Below, in pieces: positions 51,919 through 61,513 of a stretch of 64,000 nucleotides of DNA (position 1 is its first letter; every line of letters begins with the position of its first letter). Origin of the DNA: Buchnera aphidicola str. Bp (Baizongia pistaciae). Lineage in GTDB: Bacteria; Pseudomonadota; Gammaproteobacteria; Enterobacterales; Enterobacteriaceae. Under the pieces are notes generated by a model that was given only the letters and a program-made list of their open reading frames with translations, was not told the origin of the DNA and did no database searches. The DNA is taken from positions 310,001-374,000 of the forward strand of contig NC_004545.1 in NCBI RefSeq assembly GCF_000007725.1, in the 5' to 3' direction. Both the position numbers and the translations under genes were made by a program.

Positions 51919-52329
51919 ATGTTAGATAAAATTAATAATGATTTTAATATCAATAAAATATTGTTAAATTTACATGCATATCGGCAAGAAATATTAGCAT
52001 CTAATATTGCTAATGCAAACACCCCAGGACACAAATCATCTGATATAAATTTTTCAAAAACATTTGGTAAATTATTCAGTAATGCGCTTCAGGGAAAAAA
52101 GAACAATTTAACTACTACGTCTAACAAACATATATCTAATAATGATAATGTAGAATTATCTAATTATGATGAACAAACAGTTAAAAATAATAGCTATGTA
52201 TCTAAAAACAATGCAATAAATATTGATGTTGACAGAATAAATTTTGTTCATAATGGGTTAAAATATAACGCTGACGTTGTATTTATTAATAATAAATTCA
52301 AAAATATTATGAATGTATTAAAAGGATAA
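51919..52329 (+). CDS. flgB: Flagellar proximal rod protein FlgB
   Basis: Proximal rod subunit of the flagellar basal body, exported by the flagellar type III system. The 136-residue product (E. coli 138) has the rod signature ASNIANANTPGHKSSDINF (about residues 32-50) and a C-terminal helix. GGAG precedes the ATG by a good distance. It is the first gene of the flg cluster and ends three bases before flgC. Confidence 0.96.
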   Translation: MLDKINNDFNINKILLNLHAYRQEILASNIANANTPGHKSSDINFSKTFGKLFSNALQGKKNNLTTTSNKHISNNDNVELSNYDEQTVKNNSYVSKNNAINIDVDRINFVHNGLKYNADVVFINNKFKNIMNVLKG

Positions 52330-52332
52330 AAT

Positions 52333-52743
52333 ATGTCTTTATTTAATATTTTTAACATTTCAGGATCAGCTTTAGAAACTCAATCTAAAAAAATGGATGT
52401 GCATGCAAAAAATTTAGCTAATTCAGATAGCTACATTTATAAAAATGGAACCCTTTATCCATATGTTGCAAGAATACCCATGTTACAATTTGATCCTATA
52501 TCAGAAAATAATGTTGGAGGAGTAAAAATGCATACAGTTGCTGGTGATACTTCTTCATTAAAATCAATATATAATCCTAATAGTCCTATTGCGGATTCAA
52601 ATGGATATTCAAAAGTATCAAACGTAGATATTATGTCTGAAACGATTAATGCTATTACAGCATCAAAAAATTATCAAACAAATTTGGAGATTTTAAATAC
52701 AACTAAGAATATGATTATGAAAACACTAACCATAGGACAATAA
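52333..52743 (+). CDS. flgC: Flagellar proximal rod protein FlgC
   Basis: Rod subunit that stacks with FlgB. The 136-residue product (E. coli 134) carries MSLFNIFNISGSALETQSKK at the start, the rod motif AKNLANSD, YPYVARIP and the C-terminal helix SKNYQTNLEILNTTKNM. The ribosome-binding site AAGGA lies within the end of flgB. In E. coli flgD and flgE follow; here there is only spacer. Confidence 0.96.
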   Translation: MSLFNIFNISGSALETQSKKMDVHAKNLANSDSYIYKNGTLYPYVARIPMLQFDPISENNVGGVKMHTVAGDTSSLKSIYNPNSPIADSNGYSKVSNVDIMSETINAITASKNYQTNLEILNTTKNMIMKTLTIGQ

Positions 52744-53478
52744 AATAAAAGTTTTTTATAATTACAATTATTACTATTTTTAAAATAATGATCTATTTTT
52801 AAAATAATTAGATCACAACAATAAATATAGAATAATATATACATTAATTATACAAAACATTAAATAATAACAAATTATCATCAAAACATTAACTACACGT
52901 TGTTATTGATGATAATCAAATAATTTATAAAAACCTCACCATATAATAGATGTGATAATAACTTTAATGTATTAACTACAACACAAAAATGTTACAATAT
53001 GCATTAATAATTAAAATCAAGCATATTTTTAAAATTACTAAAATAATTTATATAAAATAGAATATATCGTTTTATTTACATATTATTAAACATTTAATAA
53101 TTAAATATTTTATCGTTAAATATTTAATTATTAAATTTAACTTATGGAATTAATTCTAATATGCTTACAAAAATAAAATCAACACAAAAAACTAGAATTG
53201 TATTCTAAATTTTAAGTATGCATTAAATTATATGTTTTTAAATGAAATTCTAAATATAGAGAAACATGTCAAAATTATTAGCAAGTAAAGTGTAATTTTA
53301 GAATTTTTATAACATAAACGTTATTAATCAAAACAATAGCTGTTTAAATATAAAAATTTTTAATATTGATTAATTATACATGTTTTGAAGTACAAATTAA
53401 TCATATAATTTTGACACTAATAAATTAAAAATTTTTATGTTATTAAAAACTCAAAATAGTAGGAATAATATAATATTT
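52744..53478. other. Gap where flgD and flgE are expected
   Basis: These 735 bases lie between flgC and flgF. E. coli has flgD (hook cap) and flgE (hook), together about 1.9 kb. No frame longer than about 15 codons with a start can be read and no similarity to either is visible. A 10-bp inverted repeat (52875-52884 with 52916-52925) is present. Confidence 0.7.
52875..52925. repeat. Inverted repeat downstream of flgC
   Basis: TTATCATCAA (52875-52884) is the exact reverse complement of TTGATGATAA (52916-52925), with a 31-base loop. It lies about 130 bases after flgC and has no T-run. It could mark a new 3' end for the flgBC transcript after the loss of flgDE. Confidence 0.4.
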
Positions 53479-54225
53479 ATGGAATCAATAGTTAACGCAA
53501 TTATAACATCAACTAATAAAATATTCGAAAATCAAGCAAGAATAGCAAACAATATAACTAATATTTCAACACCAGGTTTTAAATCAGAATTAGAATTAAA
53601 AATTTTACTACCTTCACAAAAAGACCAAAATTCTCAAGAAGATAATTTTTTATATAAACAGTACAAAAACAAAAATCAAGGTACATTAAGACGTACTAAT
53701 CAACCCTTAGATTGTGCTATTATAGATAAAAATGATTGGTTTGTAATCAAGATAGATCCTAAAACAATTGCATACACTAAAAATGGCCATTTTAAAATTA
53801 ATTCTAATAGACAACTAACTGTCCAAAATCATCCAGTTTTAGGAGAAGATGGAGAGATTTTCATACCAAAAAATGAAAATATTGTTATCTCTTCTGATGG
53901 ATACATAAATATTATAAAAAATAATGTTCTACAACATAAAGTTGCACAATTTAAGTTAAAAAATTTTGATATTAATGACTTAACGTACAAAACGAACGGG
54001 TTATATTTATTAAACAAAAACAATAAACTCAACCATACTAATCATAAAAACGTTTCTAATATAAAATTAGTATCCGGAATACTAGAAGATAGCAATGTAA
54101 ATTTAGAAGAAAATATGGTTGAAATGATTTCTAATGCAAGAAAATTCGATATGCAAATAAAAATTTTATCTATGTATAACGAAAACACACAAGCAGCAAG
54201 TAGATTTTTAAATCTAAACTATTAA
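53479..54225 (+). CDS. flgF: Flagellar proximal rod protein FlgF
   Basis: Rod subunit between FlgB/FlgC and FlgG. I chose the ATG at 53479 (MESIVNAIITSTN), giving 248 residues (E. coli 251); an upstream ATG at 53437 adds 14 residues with no homologue. Motifs are NNITNISTPGFKSE (about residues 26-39), the central Dc-domain (NHPVLGEDGEIFIP) and the C-terminal ENMVEMISNARKFDMQIKIL. It is more divergent than FlgG but complete. The nearest Shine-Dalgarno-like AGGA is rather far upstream. Confidence 0.94.
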   Translation: MESIVNAIITSTNKIFENQARIANNITNISTPGFKSELELKILLPSQKDQNSQEDNFLYKQYKNKNQGTLRRTNQPLDCAIIDKNDWFVIKIDPKTIAYTKNGHFKINSNRQLTVQNHPVLGEDGEIFIPKNENIVISSDGYINIIKNNVLQHKVAQFKLKNFDINDLTYKTNGLYLLNKNNKLNHTNHKNVSNIKLVSGILEDSNVNLEENMVEMISNARKFDMQIKILSMYNENTQAASRFLNLNY

Positions 54226-54254
54226 CTGCTATCTCTAAATACTAAGGAGAAAAT

Positions 54255-55037
54255 ATGATTCCTGCATTATGGATTGCAAAAACAGGATTAGACGCCCAAC
54301 AAATAAATATGAACGTAATTGCTAATAATTTAGCTAATGTTAATACAAATGGATTTAAACGTTCCAAAGCAATATTTGAGGATTTAATTTATCACACTGT
54401 ACAACAACCTGGTTCAAAATCTTCTGAAGAAACTATATCACCTTCAGGATTTCAATTAGGAACTGGAGTTAGACCAATAACTACAGAGAGAGAACATAGT
54501 CAAGGAAATTTATCAAAAACAAATTCATTAAAAGATGTAGCAATAAACGGAAATGGTTTTTTTCAAGTACAATTACCTGATGGTAATGCTGCATATACAA
54601 GAGATGGATCATTTCAAATTAATCCAAATGGGCAACTAGTAACTAATAATGGATTTCTTATTCAACCAGTTATTAATTTTCCTGCAAACGGAAATAATAT
54701 GAGCGTAAGTCGAGATGGAATAATTACTGTTCGAATTCCAGAACAAACTCAACCTATTCGAGTCGGAAAATTATATTTAGCTAATTTTGTTAATGACTCA
54801 GGATTATCTAACATAGGAGAAAATTTATACCAAGAAACTGAAGCATCAGGAAATCCTTCTATTTCTTCGCCTGGTTCTCATGGTACAGGATTGTTATATC
54901 AAAGTTACGTAGAAACTTCTAATGTTAATATTGCTGAAGAATTAGTTAATATGATACAAGCACAACGTGCCTACGAAATAAATAGTAAAGTAATTACTAC
55001 TGCAGATCAAATGCTTCAAAAATTATCATTGTTATAA
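54255..55037 (+). CDS. flgG: Flagellar distal rod protein FlgG
   Basis: Distal rod subunit. Its 260 residues equal E. coli FlgG, and it is the best conserved flg product here: [16 protein letters not shown] at the start, [50 protein letters not shown], and [17 protein letters not shown] at the C-terminus. AAGGAG is well placed before the ATG. In a complete flagellum the hook (FlgE) would polymerise on it; that gene is missing here. Confidence 0.97.
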   Translation: MIPALWIAKTGLDAQQINMNVIANNLANVNTNGFKRSKAIFEDLIYHTVQQPGSKSSEETISPSGFQLGTGVRPITTEREHSQGNLSKTNSLKDVAINGNGFFQVQLPDGNAAYTRDGSFQINPNGQLVTNNGFLIQPVINFPANGNNMSVSRDGIITVRIPEQTQPIRVGKLYLANFVNDSGLSNIGENLYQETEASGNPSISSPGSHGTGLLYQSYVETSNVNIAEELVNMIQAQRAYEINSKVITTADQMLQKLSLL

Positions 55038-55106
55038 CTACCAATAAAAACATTGTATTCAAAAAAGTTATTAACATATAATTTTAATTACTTAAGTTTT
55101 CATTTT

Positions 55107-55841
55107 ATGGTGATTACGTTGCTTAATTTAAATAAAAAACATTACTTATTAATTTTATTTTTTATATTATTAAATGGTTGCTCAATTGATAAGAATATCA
55201 TTCTAAATAAAAAACAGAAACAACACAAAATTTTTAATTTACCTATAACACATACTTCTAAAGAAACTCATAATTTTAATTATCAAGATAACAAACAGTC
55301 CAATAATAATTACCTTGAACCATTATTTGAAGATTACAAACCAAGAAATGTTGGAGATATACTTACCATTATACTACAAGAAAATACAAGCGCTAGCAAC
55401 AGTGTCTCTAATAATTCTATACATAATGGAAATTCAAATTTTGATATAGATATAGGTAATGCAAGAGCATTTGATGACCCAAATGGTATTCTCAATAAAA
55501 TAGAACTAAACTCGTCTATTAAAAATAATTTCTTAGGTAAAGGTAGTTCTTCTGCAAACAACACATTTGTTGGATTAATTACAGTTATAGTAGATAGAAT
55601 ATTACCTAATGGAAATTTAGAAGTATCAGGAAGTAAAAATATTACAATTAATGATGGTATAGAAAAAATTTGTTTTTATGGTATAGTAAATCCTCATACT
55701 ATTTCTAAAAATAATTCTGTATTATCAACAAAAGTTGCTAACACAAATATTACATATATTAGTAGTGGGCCTATTAATATTGGTAGTAAAATAAATTGGT
55801 TACAGCGTTTATTTGTAAGTTTATTTACTTTATCTAAATAA
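55107..55841 (+). CDS. flgH: Flagellar L-ring lipoprotein FlgH
   Basis: Forms the outer-membrane L-ring bushing around the rod. From the ATG at 55107 the product has 244 residues (E. coli 232) with a lipoprotein signal ending LLNGC (lipidated C25). A TTG at 55053 also opens the frame but would place 18 residues before the signal peptide. Conserved are PLFEDYKPRNVGDILTIILQEN (about residues 78-97 for its core), NTFVGLITVIVD and LPNGNLEVSGSKNI. It implies an outer membrane that still receives lipoproteins. Confidence 0.95.
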   Translation: MVITLLNLNKKHYLLILFFILLNGCSIDKNIILNKKQKQHKIFNLPITHTSKETHNFNYQDNKQSNNNYLEPLFEDYKPRNVGDILTIILQENTSASNSVSNNSIHNGNSNFDIDIGNARAFDDPNGILNKIELNSSIKNNFLGKGSSSANNTFVGLITVIVDRILPNGNLEVSGSKNITINDGIEKICFYGIVNPHTISKNNSVLSTKVANTNITYISSGPINIGSKINWLQRLFVSLFTLSK

Positions 55842-55945
55842 TTCAAAAAAAGAACAATATAAATATATTAATCAAGTTTTTATAAAACAGTTTATACAAT
55901 TTCATTAAAAACTTAGTCATAAAAATTCAATTAATAGGAAATTTT

Positions 55946-57073
55946 ATGTTTAATCAGTCATTCTTAAAGTATATGCTGTTTGGTTTTTTTTTATTTAGTT
56001 TTCATGCACATGCTGATAGAATTCGAGATTTAATAACTATCCAAGGTATTCGATATAATCAACTAATAGGGTATGGATTAGTTGTTGGACTTGATGGAAC
56101 AGGAGATCGTACAAATCAAATATCTTACACAACTCACGCATTAAAAAATATGCTATTTCAGTTAGGGATTACATTTCCTAACGAGCAAAACGCAAAATTT
56201 AAAAATATTGCTGCTGTTATGGTAACTACGAAATTCCCAAATTTTACTCATATTGGACAACAAGTAGATGTTATAGTGTCTTCTGTAGGTGATGCCACAA
56301 GTTTACAGGGAGGGACCTTACTTATGACTCCACTCAGGGGAACTGATAATAAAATATATGCTGTAGCACAAGGTAATATCATAATTAATGACAAAAACTC
56401 TGTTGAACGATTCAAAAATATTTTAGTTAATAATCATTTAAACAATGGAATGATTATCAACGGAGCAACAATAGAAAGAGAAATGCATACTGATTTTGGA
56501 AAAAATGAAACTTTAAATTTACAATTAAACAATGAAGATTTTACTGTAGCACAGGAAATTAGTAAAAAAATTAATATGCAGTATCCTAAATCAGCTGTTG
56601 CTTTAAATTCTAAAATAATTCAAGTTTGCATACCTAACAATAATATTGAACAAGTAGAAATGTTAGCAACTATTCAAAATATAAACATACCAATTCCTAT
56701 TCAAGATGCAAAAATATTAATTAATGCTAAAACAGGAAATATTATTACCAATCAAACAATAAATATTAACACATGTGCTATTACTCATAAAAATATTTCA
56801 ATGACTATTGCGTTTAATAAACTAAAAATAAATCGACTTGTACCAAATCCTATAATAAAAAGCGATAAAAATAATAATAAAACTCTAAATGACGAACAAA
56901 TCTATAAAAATAATTATAATACAAATAACTTTCAATATTTAGAAAAAACTTCTAATCTTAACACTATTATTTGTGCATTAAATCTTTTTGATATTACAAC
57001 AACAGAATTAATATCAATATTGCAATCTATGCATGATGCTGGTTGTTTTCATGCTAAATTAGAGATTACATAA
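55946..57073 (+). CDS. flgI: Flagellar P-ring protein FlgI
   Basis: Periplasmic P-ring subunit that surrounds the rod in the peptidoglycan layer. The 375-residue product (E. coli 365) has a cleavable signal peptide (about residues 1-23, ending AHA) followed by DRIRDLITIQGIRYNQLIGYGL and GLDGTGDR. AGGAAA precedes the ATG. Its usual periplasmic chaperone FlgA is absent from the expected site upstream of flgB. A somewhat lysine- and asparagine-rich insertion (about residues 300-330) explains the greater length. Confidence 0.96.
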   Translation: MFNQSFLKYMLFGFFLFSFHAHADRIRDLITIQGIRYNQLIGYGLVVGLDGTGDRTNQISYTTHALKNMLFQLGITFPNEQNAKFKNIAAVMVTTKFPNFTHIGQQVDVIVSSVGDATSLQGGTLLMTPLRGTDNKIYAVAQGNIIINDKNSVERFKNILVNNHLNNGMIINGATIEREMHTDFGKNETLNLQLNNEDFTVAQEISKKINMQYPKSAVALNSKIIQVCIPNNNIEQVEMLATIQNINIPIPIQDAKILINAKTGNIITNQTININTCAITHKNISMTIAFNKLKINRLVPNPIIKSDKNNNKTLNDEQIYKNNYNTNNFQYLEKTSNLNTIICALNLFDITTTELISILQSMHDAGCFHAKLEIT

Positions 57074-57076
57074 ATC

Positions 57077-57529
57077 ATGAGCACTAACTTTTTTACATAT
57101 CTCCTTAATAATACAAAAATAAACAGTGAAAAAAAATATAATCGGTTAATTCAAAACAAGAATAACCAAAAACATAGCATACATAAAAGCTCGAATATTT
57201 CACAACAAGTAGAAAGTTTATTTCTTTACATCATGTTTACAAACATGAAAAAAAGTAGTTATAAAAATGAATTTTGGACAACTAGCAATTCAGAATCTAT
57301 ATATCAAAATATGTATGATCAATTTATCACTCAGACATACGATAAAAAGGGTATAGGACTAGCTAAAATTATTGATAATCAAATACAGAAATATAAGAAT
57401 CAAAAACATTTAACAAACTTAGAAATATTTGATAAATTTTCAAATAAATTAATCTCTTTTAAAACAAATAATACTACTGATGATATTGATACTATTATCA
57501 AAACATCAAAACTATTTCGCTATCTGTGA
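57077..57529 (+). CDS. flgJ: Rod-capping protein FlgJ, rod domain only
   Basis: In E. coli FlgJ (313 residues) is a rod cap joined to a C-terminal muramidase that opens the wall for the rod. This product has 150 residues and aligns only to the rod-cap half: ISQQVESLFLYIMFTNMKKS (about residues 41-60) and MYDQFITQTYDKKGIGLAKII (shortened core about 94-112). No muramidase domain follows in any frame. The start ATG lies three bases after flgI. From memory other Buchnera also have a short FlgJ, so the loss is probably old. Confidence 0.9.
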   Translation: MSTNFFTYLLNNTKINSEKKYNRLIQNKNNQKHSIHKSSNISQQVESLFLYIMFTNMKKSSYKNEFWTTSNSESIYQNMYDQFITQTYDKKGIGLAKIIDNQIQKYKNQKHLTNLEIFDKFSNKLISFKTNNTTDDIDTIIKTSKLFRYL

Positions 57530-58537
57530 TAAATGTTAACAAAAAATATTCTATTACCAATGTATACAATTTTAAACTATTATTTTATAAATATTTAATA
57601 ATCTTATAAATTATAATATTAATTAACTTATAATTATTTATAAAAATATTAATCATTATATTGTTAATTTTCAAAAAGGTGAACGTTATTTTTAAAAAAG
57701 CCAACACATAATTTCCCATAGCTAAATAAAAATTTCGTTATGGGAAATTTAGTTTAATATTAATTAAATAATTATATATATTAATAACATATAAAAATTT
57801 AACTTATAACAACAAGTGTAACTTTAAAAAATACTAACAGACATTAATAATAAGTTTTTAACTAAAACAGCTTAAATTATTAATTGTTCATATTACTTAC
57901 TAAAGAATTAATGGTTTTCGTTTACAACAATAAATTAATATTTTTAAAAATTAGTTATGAATACAAATTATTAATTTTTTTTAACTTAAATTTTAAAAAT
58001 ATAAAATCACTTCTTAAATATCAAAAAATTATAAAAATATAATTATTTTTTATAATTTGTAAATTTTAATATAAAAATTCTTATAAATAAATGATCTAAA
58101 TTAAAATATTATTATATATATAAATATTTAATCTATGCATTAAAGTATAATATAAAAAACAAATAATTTTAACATTAAATATAAATTATATATCTAAAAT
58201 ATATTTACTTTTAACAACATATAATAAAATTTGTTTAAATTATTACCAAAATATAACATTTACACACATAATTATTTTGTTTTTTTTTTAAATATCACTT
58301 TTGCATATATTCAAAAATAATATAACTAGAAATTTTTATAATGTTATTTTAATGATATTAATAGTTTTTAAAACATTTTGGAATTTATTAATAAAACTCT
58401 CATATTTGCTATTTATTTATATATTAAACACCAAATAATTTCTAAAAATTTAATATTATAAAATTACGTGTAATACCGCATGTTTTATATGTAGTGAATT
58501 TTAAGATAGATAAAATAATGCATTTTTTCTAGTAGTT
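57530..58537. other. Gap where flgK and flgL are expected
   Basis: About 1 kb between convergent flgJ and rne. E. coli has flgK and flgL (hook-filament junction) here. No gene-like ORF can be read. It contains a terminator-like hairpin (57710-57750) and, at the right end, a short out-of-frame stretch that looks like the lost continuation of rne (58501-58554). Confidence 0.65.
57710..57755 (+). terminator. Terminator-like hairpin after flgJ
   Basis: AATTTCCCATAGC (57710-57722) pairs with GTTATGGGAAATT (57737-57749) with one mismatch and a 14-base loop, followed by TAGTTTAAT. It lies 180 bases after the flgJ stop and probably ends the flg transcript. The T-tail is modest. Confidence 0.5.
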
Positions 58538-58554
58538 CTAACACTTTTGCATTT
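58501..58554 (-). pseudogene. rne: Out-of-frame remnant of the rne zinc-link region
   Basis: Directly downstream of, and partly overlapping, the end of rne, another minus-strand frame reads KCKSVRTTRKNALFYLS before a stop. It resembles the E. coli stretch that follows the zinc-link (CSGTGTVRDNESLSLS): the cysteine, a T-x-R-x-N pattern and the final serine line up. This suggests a frameshift cut rne here and the rest has since eroded. The match is short and the reading is tentative. Confidence 0.35.
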
Positions 58555-59770
58555 CAAATAAATAATTATGATTTATTTTTTTTAGCGGCGAACCTAAACA
58601 TTGTCTAGACATTTCTAATAAACCAAATTGTGATATAGATCCTACTTGAACTCGTGCACGATCTTTTTGGAGAACTTGATGCAAATGTAATTCAATCATC
58701 TTCTGATGTTTTAATACACTCATATCTATAAAATCTATAACAATTAAACCTCCTAAGTCACGTAATCTAAGTTGACGAGCAATTTCTCTAACAGCTTCAT
58801 AATTAGTATTAAAAGCTGTTTCTTCTATATTTACACCTTTAGTCGATTGAGAAGAGTTAATATCAATAGCTGTTAATGCCTCTGTGTAATCAATTATAAT
58901 AGAACCTCCGGATGGTAATTTTACAATCCTACGTAACAAAGCATTAATTTGAGATTCTATTTTGTAATAACTAAACAAAGGATCACTACCAGTATACAAT
59001 TTTATTTTTTTTTCAAAATACGAGCAATTCATATTAAACATATAGTCTCGTGCTAGTTCTAATATTTCAGGATTATCAACAATAATTTCTTGAATATCTT
59101 TTTTTAAATAATCCCTTAATGTACGAATAACAATGTTACTTTCTTTATGAATTAAACAAGGAGCTGTATTAATTTCAGCAGATTTTTTAATTGTGTACCA
59201 ATTTTTCACGCGAAAATTTAAATCTAATTGTAAAGTTTCAATTGATCTTCCCACACCAGAAGTACGAATAATTATTCCCATGTTTTCAGGGACCATTAAC
59301 ATAGATATTATTTTTTTTAAATGAAATCTATCGATACCTTCTATTTTTCTTGAAATTCCTTCAAGATGGGGACAATTAGGCATCAAAACTAAATAGTTAC
59401 CAGCCAAACTAATGAATGTTGTTAATAAAGCACCTTTTGTACCCCGTTCCTCTTTGTCTATCTGAACAATACATTCTTGACCTTCTTTTAAAATATTTTT
59501 AATATGAAGATGTCTATAATTTGAACAATTATTTGGAAAATAATTTCTAGAAATTTCTTTTAATGGCAAGAATCCATTCTTTTTTTCACCGTAATCAACA
59601 AACGCAGCTTCTAAACTTGGTTCTATCCTTACAATTTTTCCTTTGTAAATGTTTGATTTCCTTTGTTTTTTATCTATATTTTCTACGTTTAAATCATATA
59701 GTTGCTGCCCATCAATAAGAGCAATGCGGAGTTTTTTTATTTCTATTGCATTAATTAACATTCTTCTCAT
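58538..59770 (-). CDS. rne: Ribonuclease E, truncated to the catalytic core
   Basis: Endoribonuclease for mRNA decay and rRNA/tRNA processing. E. coli RNase E has 1061 residues with a catalytic half of about 529. This product has 410 and stops at the point of the zinc-link CPRC, reading NYLFEMQKC instead. Present are the RNase H-like start, the S1 domain (NIYKGKIVRIEPSLEAAFVD, about residues 39-58), the 5' sensor, and the DNase I-like site with the metal ligands in TAIDINS (about 303) and VIDFIDMS (about 346). Missing are the full zinc-link pair, the small domain and the degradosome scaffold, so tetramer formation is doubtful. Confidence 0.93.
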   Translation of the reverse strand: MRRMLINAIEIKKLRIALIDGQQLYDLNVENIDKKQRKSNIYKGKIVRIEPSLEAAFVDYGEKKNGFLPLKEISRNYFPNNCSNYRHLHIKNILKEGQECIVQIDKEERGTKGALLTTFISLAGNYLVLMPNCPHLEGISRKIEGIDRFHLKKIISMLMVPENMGIIIRTSGVGRSIETLQLDLNFRVKNWYTIKKSAEINTAPCLIHKESNIVIRTLRDYLKKDIQEIIVDNPEILELARDYMFNMNCSYFEKKIKLYTGSDPLFSYYKIESQINALLRRIVKLPSGGSIIIDYTEALTAIDINSSQSTKGVNIEETAFNTNYEAVREIARQLRLRDLGGLIVIDFIDMSVLKHQKMIELHLHQVLQKDRARVQVGSISQFGLLEMSRQCLGSPLKKINHNYLFEMQKC

Positions 59771-60166
59771 TATAAAATTTTCTCGCTAAAAATAATATTT
59801 CTAAATTGTTATCAATAAAAAATACATACTTATAATATTTTATAAATTAAAATTATTACTTTTATAATAAACTTGACAGAATAATATAAATATTATTTTT
59901 ATTTAACGAAAATATGAAATAATTATTTCAAAAATGTACACAAATTTTTCAAAAATAAGAACAAAATATATTTAAAAACTAATATTTAAATAATATTTTA
60001 TAAATTTGTGATAATTGTTTATATTAATCAATATATACACTAATTATAATATATTTACATAACAACATTAAATAATAATATTGTTAAATGCTATTCACAG
60101 TCTAAAATTACATATAAATTAAAAATATTTCTTAAAAAATTTTTAAAGGTGTTACAGGATTTCTAA
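59771..60166. other. Divergent spacer, rne to rluC
   Basis: These 396 bases hold the leaders of rne (minus) and rluC (plus). In E. coli the long rne leader folds and mediates autoregulation; no comparable GC-rich structure is visible here. No ORF is present. TTGACA at about 59873 has no clear -10 partner. Confidence 0.5.
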
Positions 60167-61114
60167 ATGACAAATCAATTCTCGTCTACACATTTTTTAA
60201 ACATTACTGAAAATTCTGAAAAACAAAGGATAGATAACTTTTTACGAAAAACCTTTAAAAGGTTACCATTCAATTTAATTTGCAAAATTATACGAACAGG
60301 GCAAATTAGAATAAATAAAAAAAGAATAAACCAAAATTACAAATTAAAATTAGGTGATTCTGTTAGAATTCCACCTATTACAATACAATCAGACAGTAAT
60401 AAAAAAATTAAACTTAATACAAGATTGTCTATTATATTCAATAATATGATTTTATATGAAGATAATTATTTTTTAATACTAAATAAACCTTCAGGTATGT
60501 CTGTTCACAGCGGTAGTGGTATTAATTACGGAATGATAGAAAATCTTAGAATATTACGTCCATATAACCGTTACCTTGATTTAGTTCATCGTTTAGATCG
60601 TGATACTTCAGGCGTATTAATAATAGCCAAAAAACGTTCAATTTTAAGAAATTTACATGAACAATTAAGAGAAAAAAAAATTAAAAAGAAGTACGTTGCA
60701 TTAGTACATGGTGTATGGCCAGATATATTGAAATCAATTTCAAAACCATTACTTAAAACTTCTTCAAGAAAAAATAAAAATATAGTAAAAATTGATCCAA
60801 AAGGCAAAGAATCTATCACGCATTTTAATATCAAAAAAAAATATACTAAAAATACTTTAATATCTATTACTCCAATTACTGGCCGTACTCATCAAATTAG
60901 AGTCCATTTGTTACATTTAAATTATCCAATTGTTCTAGATGCTAAATATGGAATAAAAAAATTAGATTATTTTATTAAAAATAAGTTTAATATTAACCGA
61001 TTACTTTTGCACGCTGAAAGTATTAATTTTTTCCATCCAAAACGTAAAAAAAATATATTAATAACAGCTCCTTTAGATTACGTATTTAAAACAGTATTAA
61101 AAAATCTTATATAA
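60167..61114 (+). CDS. rluC: 23S rRNA pseudouridine synthase C
   Basis: Makes pseudouridines at positions 955, 2504 and 2580 of 23S rRNA (E. coli numbering). The 315-residue product (E. coli 319) has an N-terminal S4-like RNA-binding domain (about residues 19-80) and the RluA-family catalytic motif HRLDRDTSGVLIIAK with the active aspartate at about residue 145, then GRTHQIRVHLLHLNYPIV. It diverges from rne as in E. coli. The usual neighbours yceF and yceD are missing before rpmF. Confidence 0.96.
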   Translation: MTNQFSSTHFLNITENSEKQRIDNFLRKTFKRLPFNLICKIIRTGQIRINKKRINQNYKLKLGDSVRIPPITIQSDSNKKIKLNTRLSIIFNNMILYEDNYFLILNKPSGMSVHSGSGINYGMIENLRILRPYNRYLDLVHRLDRDTSGVLIIAKKRSILRNLHEQLREKKIKKKYVALVHGVWPDILKSISKPLLKTSSRKNKNIVKIDPKGKESITHFNIKKKYTKNTLISITPITGRTHQIRVHLLHLNYPIVLDAKYGIKKLDYFIKNKFNINRLLLHAESINFFHPKRKKNILITAPLDYVFKTVLKNLI

Positions 61115-61348
61115 GTAATATACTAAATTTAATTTGAACATTATTACATAAATAATACGACTTAAAAAAAAATAGAAATTGCTTTTATAATATTTTGCGA
61201 TTATTATCATTTTAAATTGCTCCTTAAAATAACTAGTTAGTTAAACATTGTTAACTAACATTAATAAATCATATTATCCATAATAATTTTTAATTAATAT
61301 CTATTCATAATAATGCAACAAACATTTTAAATAAGGATTACATAACTA

Positions 61349-61513
61349 ATGGCAGTACAAAAAAATAAACCAACTCGCTCCAAAAGAGGAATGAGACGTT
61401 CACACGATTATTTAAAAATCCCTCTACTTTCCAAAGATAAGTTATCAGGAGAAATTCATATTCGTCATCATATTACCAAAAACGGATATTACAAGGGTAA
61501 AAAAGTAATTTAA
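61349..61513 (+). CDS. rpmF: 50S ribosomal protein L32
   Basis: Small ribosomal protein of 54 residues (E. coli 57), starting at ATG 61349. The sequence begins [20 protein letters not shown], nearly identical to E. coli, and ends [15 protein letters not shown] without the last two residues of the E. coli protein. AAGGA (about 61332-61336) precedes the start. In E. coli it is followed by plsX and fabH; here fabD is the next gene. Confidence 0.97.
   Translation: MAVQKNKPTRSKRGMRRSHDYLKIPLLSKDKLSGEIHIRHHITKNGYYKGKKVI

Noticed and set aside
55053-55106. Longer FlgH from a TTG start
   Set aside because: It would put 18 residues in front of a normal lipoprotein signal peptide; ATG 55107 fits better.
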